Source: Bacteroides intestinalis (GTDB lineage: Bacteria > Bacteroidota > Bacteroidia > Bacteroidales > Bacteroidaceae). Taken from it: DNA of 64,000 nt. Below are positions 8,507 through 16,365 of this stretch, piece after piece (position 1 is the first letter of the stretch; every line of letters starts with the position of its first letter). Below the pieces are notes generated by a model, which was not told where the DNA came from, ran no database searches, and saw nothing but the letters and a program-made list of their open reading frames with translations. Both the position numbers and the translations under genes were made by a program. The stretch covers positions 66,815 through 130,814 of the forward strand of contig NZ_CABJDN010000002.1 in NCBI RefSeq assembly GCF_902364365.1, in the 5' to 3' direction.

Positions 8507-9052
8507 TTAACGAATGTCAATCAGTTTATGTGTTTGCAGGCTTAACCGCCATTTAGGATGTTGCATGACGCAAGCCACTGTTTCCGCAGTATTGCTACAT
8601 GAACAGGGTTGCAGAAAGAAATATTCAGCAGGAAGTAACTCGTAAACACCAATGTCCTGACCTTCGTAAACGACCTTCACCTCATCCATACGGGTAATCC
8701 CCAACTTCACCCCTTGTTTGGGAGAACAAGTCACCCAATCAATATTTTGGGGCAATGGGTTCGTTCCATTCGTTTCGATACAGACATACTTTCCCGCCTG
8801 GTGCAAACGGTCGATAAAAGCCTCATCAATCCAGAGAGAAGGCTCACCACCCGTCAGGATAACCGTAACAGCCGGATATTTCCGTACTTCGGCAATAATC
8901 TCATCATCAGACATCAGCACACCTTCTTCATGCCGTGTATCGCAAAAAGAGCATTTCAGATTGCAACCGGAAAAGCGGATAAAGACAGCAGGCGTACCGG
9001 TGTGATAGCCTTCACCCTGCAAGCTATAAAAAATCTCATTAATCTTTCTCAT
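8507..9052 (-). CDS. queE: 7-carboxy-7-deazaguanine synthase QueE
   Basis: A 181-residue radical SAM enzyme that converts 6-carboxytetrahydropterin to 7-carboxy-7-deazaguanine in queuosine synthesis. The iron-sulfur motif is C30, C34 and C37 (CNLKCSFC). The N-terminal INEIFYSLQGEG and ILTGGEPSL are classic QueE features. It lies 30 nt downstream of queD in the same direction, so the two form an operon covering consecutive steps. Confidence 0.95.
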   Translation of the reverse strand: MRKINEIFYSLQGEGYHTGTPAVFIRFSGCNLKCSFCDTRHEEGVLMSDDEIIAEVRKYPAVTVILTGGEPSLWIDEAFIDRLHQAGKYVCIETNGTNPLPQNIDWVTCSPKQGVKLGITRMDEVKVVYEGQDIGVYELLPAEYFFLQPCSCSNTAETVACVMQHPKWRLSLQTHKLIDIR

Positions 9053-9082
9053 ACAAAATATTCGTACCGACTCTCAGTAGGG

Positions 9083-9415
9083 TCATTCTTCCTCATAAGT
9101 GGCTACATTGGATTCAGATTCCTGCACCTCGACTTTAAAGCAAGTAGGTATCTGCTCACAGATCCAGCGGGCTATATTCTCTGCGGTAGGATTGAATGGA
9201 AGAACTTCATTCAAATTACGGTGGTCGAGCTTTCCTTTCACCGTTTCTTTGATATGACTGAAATCGACTACCATTCCATCGGCATTGAGTTCCCGGGAAC
9301 GGCAGTAGACTGTGATAATCCAATTGTGACCATGCAGATCCTCACATTTGCTGCGATAGGAAAGTTTCAGGCTATGAGCAGCTGATATTTCCATGCGTTT
9401 GATAACTGTATACAT
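9083..9415 (-). CDS. queD: 6-carboxytetrahydropterin synthase QueD
   Basis: A 110-residue member of the 6-pyruvoyl-tetrahydropterin synthase fold that makes 6-carboxytetrahydropterin from dihydroneopterin triphosphate. Zinc ligands are visible as H14 and the H28-G-H30 pair, with C24 as catalytic cysteine (SKCEDLHGHNW). The acid near the C terminus, in a VQESESN segment, fits the family. It is the first gene of the queD-queE operon, with a -7 box about 70 nt upstream. Confidence 0.95.
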   Translation of the reverse strand: MYTVIKRMEISAAHSLKLSYRSKCEDLHGHNWIITVYCRSRELNADGMVVDFSHIKETVKGKLDHRNLNEVLPFNPTAENIARWICEQIPTCFKVEVQESESNVATYEEE

Positions 9416-9485
9416 ATTCTTGTTAATACGCTAATTAAGAAAATACTTTGTCTATTGTCGCACCTAATGTCACCTCGGCACGGCA

Positions 9486-9493
9486 CAAAAGTA
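9486..9493 (-). promoter_or_regulatory. -7 box (TACTTTTG, minus strand) for queD-queE
   Basis: CAAAAGTA on the plus strand, about 70 nt upstream of the queD start. The -33 element is weak. Confidence 0.45.
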
Positions 9494-9530
9494 CAAAAAT
9501 TCTAAGGATTACAGTTTAAATCTTCTGCTT

Positions 9531-10388
9531 TTATTCGTAAACACAAAGTGAATTGGCAACCTTACGCTCCCCTTTATTATCATAAAGTTTATTGTCAGTA
9601 AGCTTGTTTACAATTCCATTATCCGGTGCAGAAGTGCTCCAAAGTGTAGCAGAGCCGCCACCATCCAGGTTCAAAGCTTTCTTTGCACCCAATACACGGA
9701 GAAGGTGTGTCAATTCAGGAATATTGATACCTTCCGCCTTACCTTCGAAACGGCCCGCAACCGCAATCAGAAACACCGTTCCGTCCTTCATCAGAGCCAC
9801 GGCACTCCGTGGATGTTTAGTTTGAACGAATGACCGGTTACAAGCAGACAAATCACAAGCTTTTCCATCCAGCAGCATCAACGGACCGGAAACGAGAATA
9901 CTTCCTTCTTTCTGTTCGCAAATTTTCTCATCCTGTTTCTTCCAGGATATGATGTCCAGTTTCCCTTTATCAATTTTCACGGCACCATTAGATACAGAAC
10001 TGAGCATACCGGTTGCAGTAGTATCTACCACCACACCGTCTTTCCTCAAATAGCAGATAGAAGTTCCTTGCTTGATATTGAAATAAGAACCGTTAATAGC
10101 TGCCACTGCACCGGAACGACGGGCAGCACTACTGGTTTCTTCTTTAGGAGAATGAATTAAAATGTCAAACCGATGTTGTTCCGGTTTGATTTCAAGAATA
10201 GCAACATGCTGTGGAACACCATACAAAGAAACGAACTCCGCTTCGCGACAAAGTACACCTTTTCCCATAGAAATTACATTCCAGTGAGCAGTAACAAGTT
10301 CTAAAGAGTCTGCGGTAGTCTGTGCCAACACCGCAAATACATTACACAGTATCAGCAATAGCGTGAAGATGGGCTTTCTCAAATCCAT
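9531..10388 (-). CDS. Phosphodiester glycosidase family protein (NAGPA-like), secreted
   Basis: A 285-residue protein with a signal peptide (cleavage near residue 22, after VLA). The body matches the NAGPA/DUF2233 domain: AAINGSYFNI, a central VALMKDGTVFLIAVAGR and the hallmark ALNLDGGGSATLW near residue 240. Family members cleave sugar-phosphodiester bonds in exopolysaccharides or wall polymers. It is probably periplasmic or on the cell surface. It is divergently arranged with the DUF454 gene, each with a -7 box in the shared 109-nt gap. Confidence 0.9.
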   Translation of the reverse strand: MDLRKPIFTLLLILCNVFAVLAQTTADSLELVTAHWNVISMGKGVLCREAEFVSLYGVPQHVAILEIKPEQHRFDILIHSPKEETSSAARRSGAVAAINGSYFNIKQGTSICYLRKDGVVVDTTATGMLSSVSNGAVKIDKGKLDIISWKKQDEKICEQKEGSILVSGPLMLLDGKACDLSACNRSFVQTKHPRSAVALMKDGTVFLIAVAGRFEGKAEGINIPELTHLLRVLGAKKALNLDGGGSATLWSTSAPDNGIVNKLTDNKLYDNKGERKVANSLCVYE

Positions 10389-10414
10389 GTTTTGACTTTA
10401 TAAAAAATTCTTCG

Positions 10415-10422
10415 CAAACATA
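10415..10422 (-). promoter_or_regulatory. -7 box (TATGTTTG, minus strand) for the NAGPA gene
   Basis: CAAACATA on the plus strand, 27 nt upstream of the NAGPA start codon. Confidence 0.45.
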
Positions 10423-10462
10423 AGCATTTAAAGCGAATGTCAGATAACAAAGCAAACAGAAC

Positions 10463-10493
10463 TTTCTCCGTAAACAAAAAAAGAGTACTTTTG
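10463..10493 (+). promoter_or_regulatory. Promoter of the DUF454 gene, probably leaderless
   Basis: TTTC at 10463-10466, a 19-nt spacer and TACTTTTG at 10486-10493. The ATG begins 5 nt after the end of the box, so the mRNA probably starts at the AUG. Confidence 0.6.
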
Positions 10494-10497
10494 CAAC

Positions 10498-10857
10498 ATG
10501 AAAACCCTTTATATAGCACTTGGTACGCTCTCTTTAGCACTTGGCATCTTCGGCATTTTTCTGCCGTTGCTACCCACTACTCCATTTCTGCTACTCACGG
10601 CTGCACTCTACTGCAAAAGCTCACCTCGCCTATATAACTGGCTATTGAATCATAAGCATCTCGGCCCTTATATCCGTAACTTTCGTGAAAACAAAGCTAT
10701 ACCCTTGCGCGCAAAGATAGCTTCCATCTCGCTGATGTGGATCACCATGCTGTACTGCGTGTTTTTTATCGTTCCATATATATGGGTAAAAGTAGTACTC
10801 CTGATTATTGCAGCAGGAGTAACCTATCATATTCTTTCATTTAAGACGCTGAAGTAG
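10498..10857 (+). CDS. DUF454/YbaN family inner-membrane protein
   Basis: A 119-residue protein with three to four membrane segments. The N-terminal GIFLPLLPTTPFLLL is the signature of the DUF454/YbaN family, and the following KSSPRLYNWLL and FRENKAIP are typical. Function is unknown across the family. The ATG at 10498 sits 5 nt after a TACTTTTG box. It is convergent with the nucleosidase gene, with only 4 nt between the stops. Confidence 0.9.
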   Translation: MKTLYIALGTLSLALGIFGIFLPLLPTTPFLLLTAALYCKSSPRLYNWLLNHKHLGPYIRNFRENKAIPLRAKIASISLMWITMLYCVFFIVPYIWVKVVLLIIAAGVTYHILSFKTLK

Positions 10858-10861
10858 ATGC

Positions 10862-11446
10862 TTATTTAACCGCTCCACCTATCTGCTCAAAAAAGTCCCC
10901 CAACCCCTTACGTGCATCAGCCAGTTTATCCTCCCAATGCTTCACGGAGTTTTGTCCTATGATATCCGTCACATACTTCACAGCTATAAAAGGCACGTTC
11001 TTGGCACGGCAAACGAATGCTTGCGCAAAAGCTTCCATATCGACCACATCTCCTTTCACATCCGAAAGTTCCGTCAGAAATGTATCGCCCGTATTACAAA
11101 TGCCTTCTCCTGCCCAATGCATGCAGTATCCCTTCTCTGCCAGCAATGCAGAAGAATCAATCTCATATTCCAAACCCATATCGGCTAACTTCTGCATATC
11201 ACGGTCTATAAAATGACGGCACACCAGAATATCTCCTACCTGGCAATCAATGCTTCCCGCCGTACCTACGTTGATCACCAAATCCGGCTTTGCCTGATTG
11301 AGCACTTCGGAGACATAATAGGCTGACTTCACCTTGCCTACCCCCGTACGAATATAGCCGATATGAACTTCTTCCTCTCCTATCAATCCGGGAAACTTTA
11401 ACTCCGTAAACTCGCCCTGTACGGCGTAAGTAACTAAAATTTTCAT
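10862..11446 (-). CDS. MTA/SAH nucleosidase-like protein (phosphorylase superfamily)
   Basis: A 194-residue protein starting at MKILVTYAVQGEF. An upstream in-frame start at 11482 would add 12 residues with no family support. The purine nucleoside phosphorylase superfamily is shown by VINVGTAGSI (about residue 73), GDTFLTE and VVDMEAFAQAFVC (about 145), where the acidic DMEA binds the ribose, and then VKYVTD. It likely hydrolyses methylthioadenosine, adenosylhomocysteine or a related nucleoside, which is unconfirmed. Single gene. Confidence 0.85.
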   Translation of the reverse strand: MKILVTYAVQGEFTELKFPGLIGEEEVHIGYIRTGVGKVKSAYYVSEVLNQAKPDLVINVGTAGSIDCQVGDILVCRHFIDRDMQKLADMGLEYEIDSSALLAEKGYCMHWAGEGICNTGDTFLTELSDVKGDVVDMEAFAQAFVCRAKNVPFIAVKYVTDIIGQNSVKHWEDKLADARKGLGDFFEQIGGAVK

Positions 11447-11496
11447 ACTGCATCTTTTTATTTTGAGCGAGTAAATGTACAACTTTTTTTTAGAAA

Positions 11497-12090
11497 CTAA
11501 AATTCATCCACTGGCGACTTTATCTTTTCGATCTGTCTGATCAAGCAATCCATCTTCCGCCTATTCTTTCTAATCATTATAGGACGTAGAACAAACCAAT
11601 TAAGGGCAATCCATAAAAACAAAACAGAATACGCTATCAGTCTAAACGTAAAAGATGAATTTAGAGTATATTCATACATATAAAGAAGGATACCGGAGGA
11701 TAGCAAAATGAAATATAAACTCATTACCTTAGTCTGCATGAAAGTTTCTTTCCCTTTCAGCATAAGCAAATTATTCAGATAATCGATATTCGACTGTTTC
11801 TCGTCCAATGACCTATACAAAGAAATTATCTTCCGATTGACCGCCACCACAATACACATCGGCAGGATTCCCACAATGATTCCAATCTTAGTACTCAAGA
11901 ATTGCGGTTTGAAATAGATCCAGATAAATATCATAAAAAGGATAGTCAACACTAAGACAACATTAAGAAATATCCCCTTTTTAAGACCGTTTTTTCTGAA
12001 ACGGCTGATCTTATTCAATATTTCAGATTGATCGGCAGCCGGAACAGCCTGCCTGTTCCACAACTCTTTTATATCAATATTACTCTCCAT
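11497..12090 (-). CDS. Membrane protein cotranscribed with an ECF sigma factor
   Basis: A 197-residue protein with a cytoplasmic N terminus (about 40 residues) followed by two hydrophobic hairpins, near residues 42-80 and 122-165. It overlaps the sigma factor gene by 11 nt, so translation is likely coupled. Its place and topology fit an anti-sigma factor or a sigma-linked regulator, but I see no zinc-binding HxxxCxxC anti-sigma motif, and no sequence family is recognised. It is the last gene of a three-gene operon. Confidence 0.75.
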   Translation of the reverse strand: MESNIDIKELWNRQAVPAADQSEILNKISRFRKNGLKKGIFLNVVLVLTILFMIFIWIYFKPQFLSTKIGIIVGILPMCIVVAVNRKIISLYRSLDEKQSNIDYLNNLLMLKGKETFMQTKVMSLYFILLSSGILLYMYEYTLNSSFTFRLIAYSVLFLWIALNWFVLRPIMIRKNRRKMDCLIRQIEKIKSPVDEF

Positions 12091-12550
12091 ATTCTTTGAA
12101 TTTTCTTGTTAACTGGGCTTTTATACGATGGATCCTTACGCGGACATTACTCTCCGACAATCCAATGATTTGCGCTATATCCGCTTGCCTGACATCTTCC
12201 AGTTCCAGCGAAATGATAATGCGGTCTATCTCCGAAAGTTCTGCAATAAACTTATATAGCAACTGAATCTGCGGCTCAATATCCGTCTTTTCATCTTCAA
12301 ATATATCGGTAGGAAACTGAGTAGACAAGATTTGCTTCTTCCGTTCCAGCTGACGCAGGCAGTTATTGGTTGCAATACGAAATATCCAGGTATCAATATT
12401 GGCTTCATTCCTGAAGGTGGGCAGATATTGCCAAACTTTAATAAAAGTTTCCTGAGCCATGTCCTGAGCTAAGCTGTAGTCATTTACATACCCCATGCAT
12501 AAGCGGAATATTTTATTCCAGTACCCCCTATATATATCTTCAAATTCCAC
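12080..12550 (-). CDS. RNA polymerase sigma-70 factor, ECF subfamily
   Basis: A 156-residue ECF sigma factor. Region 2 spans about residues 5-70 (YWNKIFRLCMGYVNDYSLAQ, then DMAQETFIKVW and DTWIFRIATN). Region 4 spans about 100-152, with the helix-turn-helix QADIAQIIGLSESNVRVRIH. The start codon is GTG and follows the TAA stop of the alpha/beta hydrolase gene with no base between, in the same frame. No ATG start is available before region 2. It probably controls an envelope or stress response together with the membrane protein that overlaps its 3' end. Confidence 0.92.
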   Translation of the reverse strand: MEFEDIYRGYWNKIFRLCMGYVNDYSLAQDMAQETFIKVWQYLPTFRNEANIDTWIFRIATNNCLRQLERKKQILSTQFPTDIFEDEKTDIEPQIQLLYKFIAELSEIDRIIISLELEDVRQADIAQIIGLSESNVRVRIHRIKAQLTRKFKEYGE

Positions 12551-13393
12551 TTAACGTTCTTTTATAAATTCACAAATTTGATGGATGAACCATTCCTTAT
12601 CATCAAACATCACAAAATGCAAGCCTTTATCTGCATATCTTATTTGTGCTACTGCCAGATTCTTATATTGATTCTTAATGACCGTATCTATATGTTTGAA
12701 ATAAGGCTCCAAAAGTATGAGAGAAGGAACAACTATATTCTTTATACATTCCCTTAAATCTGTATTCGAGAAATCACAGAATAGTTTAGCATACGTCTTT
12801 CTGTCAGATGCCAATCCCCAGTTTACAATTTCGGCAAATCTCAATGAATCAGTAGTAAGCGTTGCCGCACTCATTCTTTGCATCTGCGCAAATTGTTCCT
12901 CATCCATAGCTGTAATCCTGTCAATTAAATCAGTGCAGTCATTATCAGGAGCAGATTTAAAATCAGAAACTGTCAAAGCCATCAGACAAGGCAAGGTATC
13001 TACAATCACAATCTTTCCTGTAAGCTCCGGAAATTCGGCCGCAATTGCAAGCACCAGTCCACCTCCCATACTATGCCCCACAAGAATAGGTTTCTCTATC
13101 CGCTCCTCTTTGATAAACTTTGCAATCTGCATTTTCCACCTTTTGAATGATGGGCACTCTTCAGGCGCAACACCCGAGAAGCCCGCCATCGTCAGTACAT
13201 AGCAGGTATAGCTGTCTTCCAGTACGCTGACTGTTTCCGCCCAGACATCACCCGAACATGCAAAACCGGGTATAAATACAACCGCTTGTTTCCCTGTTCC
13301 AGATTTTACTACCGAAAAAGGATAATCCTGTGCAAAAATCAAAAGAGATGCTCCCAATAACATTAGGGTCAAAAGTAATCTTTTCATCGCCAT
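12551..13393 (-). CDS. Secreted alpha/beta hydrolase
   Basis: A protein of about 280 residues from MAMKRLLLT (or 278 from the next Met, 13387). The longer reading frame back to 13459 adds 22 residues ahead of the signal peptide and is unlikely. A signal peptide ends near LLIFAQD. The hydrolase fold shows the oxyanion strand FIPGFACSGDVW, the nucleophile elbow GHSMGGG and a late HFVMFDD with the catalytic His (GLHFVMFDDKEW). The substrate is unknown. It heads an operon with an ECF sigma factor and a membrane protein, an unusual partner set for a lipase-like enzyme. Confidence 0.85.
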   Translation of the reverse strand: MAMKRLLLTLMLLGASLLIFAQDYPFSVVKSGTGKQAVVFIPGFACSGDVWAETVSVLEDSYTCYVLTMAGFSGVAPEECPSFKRWKMQIAKFIKEERIEKPILVGHSMGGGLVLAIAAEFPELTGKIVIVDTLPCLMALTVSDFKSAPDNDCTDLIDRITAMDEEQFAQMQRMSAATLTTDSLRFAEIVNWGLASDRKTYAKLFCDFSNTDLRECIKNIVVPSLILLEPYFKHIDTVIKNQYKNLAVAQIRYADKGLHFVMFDDKEWFIHQICEFIKER

Positions 13394-13489
13394 ATATTCT
13401 AAAGTTTTTCCTTTAGATACGGGCCACTCCGGAATGTTACAAGAAAAAGAGAATAGCATCGGAAAACTTCAATCTGATTTCTGTCTATT

Positions 13490-13984
13490 CTATAAGCTTT
13501 TCGGATATATCACCTGTTTGACCATCCAGAAATTAGTAAGAGAAAGCTGATTAGCCTTACGCTTTTGCTCTTCCTCCACTATATAACCTTTCTTTTCAAA
13601 GAAAAGGCGGGCTGTTAAACTCACTTCGGATGTAATCCGCATAATCCCATTTGCAATTGCATACTGTTCCATTTCATTCAAAAGCATTGTAGCAATGCCT
13701 TCACCCTGAAAATCCTTGTGAACAAACATTGAGTGTAAATAACCCTGGGGAGTGATAGATGAAAAACCTACGATTTCCGACTGTTGATTAACAGCTACAA
13801 TAAAGTAATGGGTCTTTATCATATCTTCTATATCAGAAAGATTATCCCCACATGATGCCCAGTCTTCAACTTCCGCCTGTGAGTAATCGCGCCTATTTAT
13901 CGCGAGAACGGTATTCTGAAATAAATTTTTCAGTTCAACAGCATCCGACTGCAAAGCTGCTCTGATTATAAAGTCTGCTTTCAT
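13490..13984 (-). CDS. GNAT family N-acetyltransferase
   Basis: A 164-residue cytoplasmic protein. The acetyl-CoA binding motif A is visible as SMFVHKDFQGEGIATMLLN near residues 80-100, followed by TARLFFEKKGYIVEEEQ, the motif B end of the GNAT fold. The acceptor is unknown. Its ATG overlaps the stop of the upstream winged-helix gene by one base (TAATG), so the two are translationally coupled. Confidence 0.92.
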   Translation of the reverse strand: MKADFIIRAALQSDAVELKNLFQNTVLAINRRDYSQAEVEDWASCGDNLSDIEDMIKTHYFIVAVNQQSEIVGFSSITPQGYLHSMFVHKDFQGEGIATMLLNEMEQYAIANGIMRITSEVSLTARLFFEKKGYIVEEEQKRKANQLSLTNFWMVKQVIYPKSL

Positions 13985-14268
13985 TATTTCATAATATACG
14001 TTTTCAGTGCTTCCACATATTCCTCAAAAGCATCTACTCCCTGTGGCGTAATCTTACAGATAGTGCAAGGCATCTTTCCCTTGAACGTCTTCGTCACCTC
14101 CACATACCCTGCTTTATTGAGTTTATCAATCTGCACGCTGAGGTTGCCCGCCGTTGCTCCCGTCTGTTGCCGGATAAAGACAAAGTCTGCCTCTTCGACA
14201 CCAATAAGCAACGACATCACCGCCAGGCGCAGTTCGGAATGCAGTAAGGGGTTCAGTTCTTTAAACAT
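13984..14268 (-). CDS. Winged helix-turn-helix transcriptional regulator
   Basis: A 94-residue regulator with one winged-helix domain. Residues 25-85 show the recognition helix in TGATAGNLSVQIDKLNKAGYV and the wing in VTKTFKGKMPCTICKITPQG, as in MarR/PadR-like HTH_27 proteins that sit next to membrane-protein genes. It is cotranscribed with the GNAT gene and lies just downstream of a run of membrane-protein genes on the same strand. A -7 box at 14291-14298 gives it a possible promoter of its own. Confidence 0.88.
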   Translation of the reverse strand: MFKELNPLLHSELRLAVMSLLIGVEEADFVFIRQQTGATAGNLSVQIDKLNKAGYVEVTKTFKGKMPCTICKITPQGVDAFEEYVEALKTYIMK

Positions 14269-14290
14269 GCTTTCTTTCTATTTTATAGTG

Positions 14291-14298
14291 CAAAGATA
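14291..14298 (-). promoter_or_regulatory. -7 box (TATCTTTG, minus strand) for the winged-helix/GNAT pair
   Basis: CAAAGATA on the plus strand, 23 nt before the regulator start and in the 35-nt gap after the preceding membrane gene. No clear -33. Confidence 0.45.
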
Positions 14299-14303
14299 AT
14301 ACA

Positions 14304-14891
14304 TTAAACTCTTCGTTTTGACATTATGTTCAAATAGTGTCCCGGGATGACCATCATGAAGACAAAGGCTAAAGCAAAAAGCAATATCTGGTCAAACTTG
14401 TCTATATACAGACAACCCAATGATGCAAATATCCCCAGCACACCACTTACCGTAACCAGTTTCATGTTTATAATCAGTCCGGTTAAAGTAGTTCCCATCC
14501 CCATCATTAACAGGATCACAAAAAGTATAGGCAGACTCCAATAAATCATAGATACACATGAAATCAGCAATCCGCATAGCCCGAAAACGCCCCATACATA
14601 TCCTACTATCCGGTCGATATACGTTTTTGCCATCCTTTGCTTTTTCCTCTGACTATAGATAGTGACCGGGTAAGAAACAGCCGGCATCAGAAGCCATAAA
14701 AACTGCCAGTAATAATTGCCGGTTTCCTTCAGGAGATACCAAACCAGCAAAGAAGTCACCACAGTCATGTAGCCCCATACTAAAAAAGGAGTTCCGGCGT
14801 TTTTCACCATCTTGAACTTTGTATTCTGTATCATTTGAGTGATGAGTTCTAAACTCTCCTGCTCATTCAATTTCTTATTGTCCATATTCAA
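14304..14891 (-). CDS. Membrane protein, paralogue of the 16362 gene
   Basis: A 195-residue protein with a short cytoplasmic N terminus containing LNEQESLELITQMIQNT, then about five to six membrane segments. The same N-terminal motif (LNEQESLKLITQMIQNT) and helix spacing recur in the gene at 16362-16988, so the two are paralogues. No enzymatic motif is seen. A start at 14891 or two codons later is possible. It belongs to the minus-strand run of membrane genes ending in the winged-helix regulator. Confidence 0.75.
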   Translation of the reverse strand: MNMDNKKLNEQESLELITQMIQNTKFKMVKNAGTPFLVWGYMTVVTSLLVWYLLKETGNYYWQFLWLLMPAVSYPVTIYSQRKKQRMAKTYIDRIVGYVWGVFGLCGLLISCVSMIYWSLPILFVILLMMGMGTTLTGLIINMKLVTVSGVLGIFASLGCLYIDKFDQILLFALAFVFMMVIPGHYLNIMSKRRV

Positions 14892-14906
14892 TACAAATTA
14901 TTTTAA

Positions 14907-15692
14907 TCATACACATTCCGGATTCTGTCTCTTCTGTCTGCTGCTCAACAAAGCATAAATGGACATGCCCAGCAGAGGCAAGTGATACAATCCAACATAA
15001 AACCCGGTATCAGAAGCAAAATTACCCATATTATAACATCCGATAATAACTCCTACCATTGCCGTCACCCGCAACACTACCCTGTTCACTCCCCGTCTGC
15101 TTAGTACAAGCAAAGTTAGAAACACAGGAGTCATCGGGCAGAAAGCCAATGCCGAACCGCCATCATACAAATAATGCAACTGAAAATCCGGCAATGCCGT
15201 TTTCAGACTCATCGGCCACCACAAACAAAAAAGAGCAACAGGTATCATCCAACCGGTTTTCCAGGTAACATTATCAAAAGAAAACTCATTGTTGCCCTTC
15301 CATGCAGCCCACAGCCAGACTAATGCAACGAAACCAATCATTATAACATTCACTGTTACCATGCTGAAACCATGCTGTCCTGTTACAGCCATATTCTGTA
15401 TCACAGCATAAAGCAGGTAAAAACAACCTGTAATAGCAGTAAAAACTCTGCTAAACTTTCCCTTCCAGACTACAACAGCTATCAAAGCCAGGATCATCAC
15501 CACCTGAAAATAAAAGCTGTATGAATACATATCCATAATAAAGGCATGCTGCAACGTATAGAATACGATATCTCCCGCTGCCTCAAACCTGAAATCTTTC
15601 GTCGCTACAGGCATCAAAATGAATTGTAATACCACCAGCAATGAAAGGAATTTCCAGGAAGTTAAAAAACTCTCCCAACGATTCGCTTTCAT
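14907..15692 (-). CDS. Polytopic membrane protein, unknown function
   Basis: A 261-residue protein with about seven membrane segments spread over its whole length and no recognised motif. The N terminus (MKANRWESFLTSWKF) is basic and would stay in the cytoplasm. It is part of the membrane-gene run, 15 nt upstream of its neighbour at 14891. Confidence 0.7.
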   Translation of the reverse strand: MKANRWESFLTSWKFLSLLVVLQFILMPVATKDFRFEAAGDIVFYTLQHAFIMDMYSYSFYFQVVMILALIAVVVWKGKFSRVFTAITGCFYLLYAVIQNMAVTGQHGFSMVTVNVIMIGFVALVWLWAAWKGNNEFSFDNVTWKTGWMIPVALFCLWWPMSLKTALPDFQLHYLYDGGSALAFCPMTPVFLTLLVLSRRGVNRVVLRVTAMVGVIIGCYNMGNFASDTGFYVGLYHLPLLGMSIYALLSSRQKRQNPECV

Positions 15693-15716
15693 GATTGATT
15701 CCCTTTCTTTAATATA

Positions 15717-15803
15717 TCACTTTTCCCAATCATATACATTTAGTATTAAATAGAGCATCAAAGCCCAATTACCCGCAAGCATATATATCACCCAAGTTCC
15801 CAT
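15717..15803 (-). CDS. 28-residue single-pass membrane miniprotein
   Basis: ATG at 15803, stop at 15717. It starts only 4 nt after the stop of the upstream gene (15808) and ends 24 nt before the next gene, so it sits in an otherwise empty 115-nt gap of the operon. The peptide begins MGTWVIYMLAGNW and is one hydrophobic helix ending in YDWEK. Small membrane proteins of this kind often bind larger partners, which is inference. A chance ORF cannot be ruled out. Confidence 0.45.
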   Translation of the reverse strand: MGTWVIYMLAGNWALMLYLILNVYDWEK

Positions 15804-15807
15804 TTTT

Positions 15808-16365
15808 TCATTCCGCTAATAGGTAAGACAAAGACAGCAATAACACTAATAGGAAAACGCCCAATACAAAAAACAGTCTTTTCGTTACGGGATACTGTTT
15901 AGCCATCAATTTTTTCTTTAATAAGAATGCTTCACCCAAAGCCAATACAGCTAACCAGGCATAACCATAGAATGTGGTAATGTGCCATACGTCCTTCGAC
16001 TTCATGTATACTGCAAAAAACAGATAGTCGGATAGCAAAGATATTCCTACCGCAATCAAGGCTAACAGAAGAGCTTTCTTCATCAGATTTCCTACTCCAC
16101 TTTCGCAAACCAGACAAACATATATGCCTACTCCCCAAAAGACGGGATTTACAGTCAGCATCAGAATGATACCCAATTGCGGACTATGACTCCAAGGCAC
16201 CCATAACACTACATTAGAAAGCCAATACAGGCAAAATACCATTAGTGAGGTAACTGCCAGCCAAAGCAGATTTTTCTTGCGATTTTGCATCATTCGGGTA
16301 ATAGCCTCTATATTGCCTTCTTCAAACATATCAGCTTTTTCTGCTGTTAACGATTCGGCATTCAT
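15808..16365 (-). CDS. Membrane protein related to its operon neighbours
   Basis: A 185-residue protein. Residues 13-30 (MFEEGNIEAITRMMQNRKK) resemble the ITQMIQNT motif of the two paralogues in this run, followed by about five membrane segments. Its ATG overlaps the stop of the upstream gene in an ATGA junction (16362-16365), so translation is coupled. A later start at the second Met is possible. Confidence 0.72.
   Translation of the reverse strand: MNAESLTAEKADMFEEGNIEAITRMMQNRKKNLLWLAVTSLMVFCLYWLSNVVLWVPWSHSPQLGIILMLTVNPVFWGVGIYVCLVCESGVGNLMKKALLLALIAVGISLLSDYLFFAVYMKSKDVWHITTFYGYAWLAVLALGEAFLLKKKLMAKQYPVTKRLFFVLGVFLLVLLLSLSYLLAE

Noticed and set aside
9416..9530. preQ1 riboswitch before queD
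   Set aside because: No conserved hairpin and A-rich tail could be made out in the leader; only a promoter box is supported.
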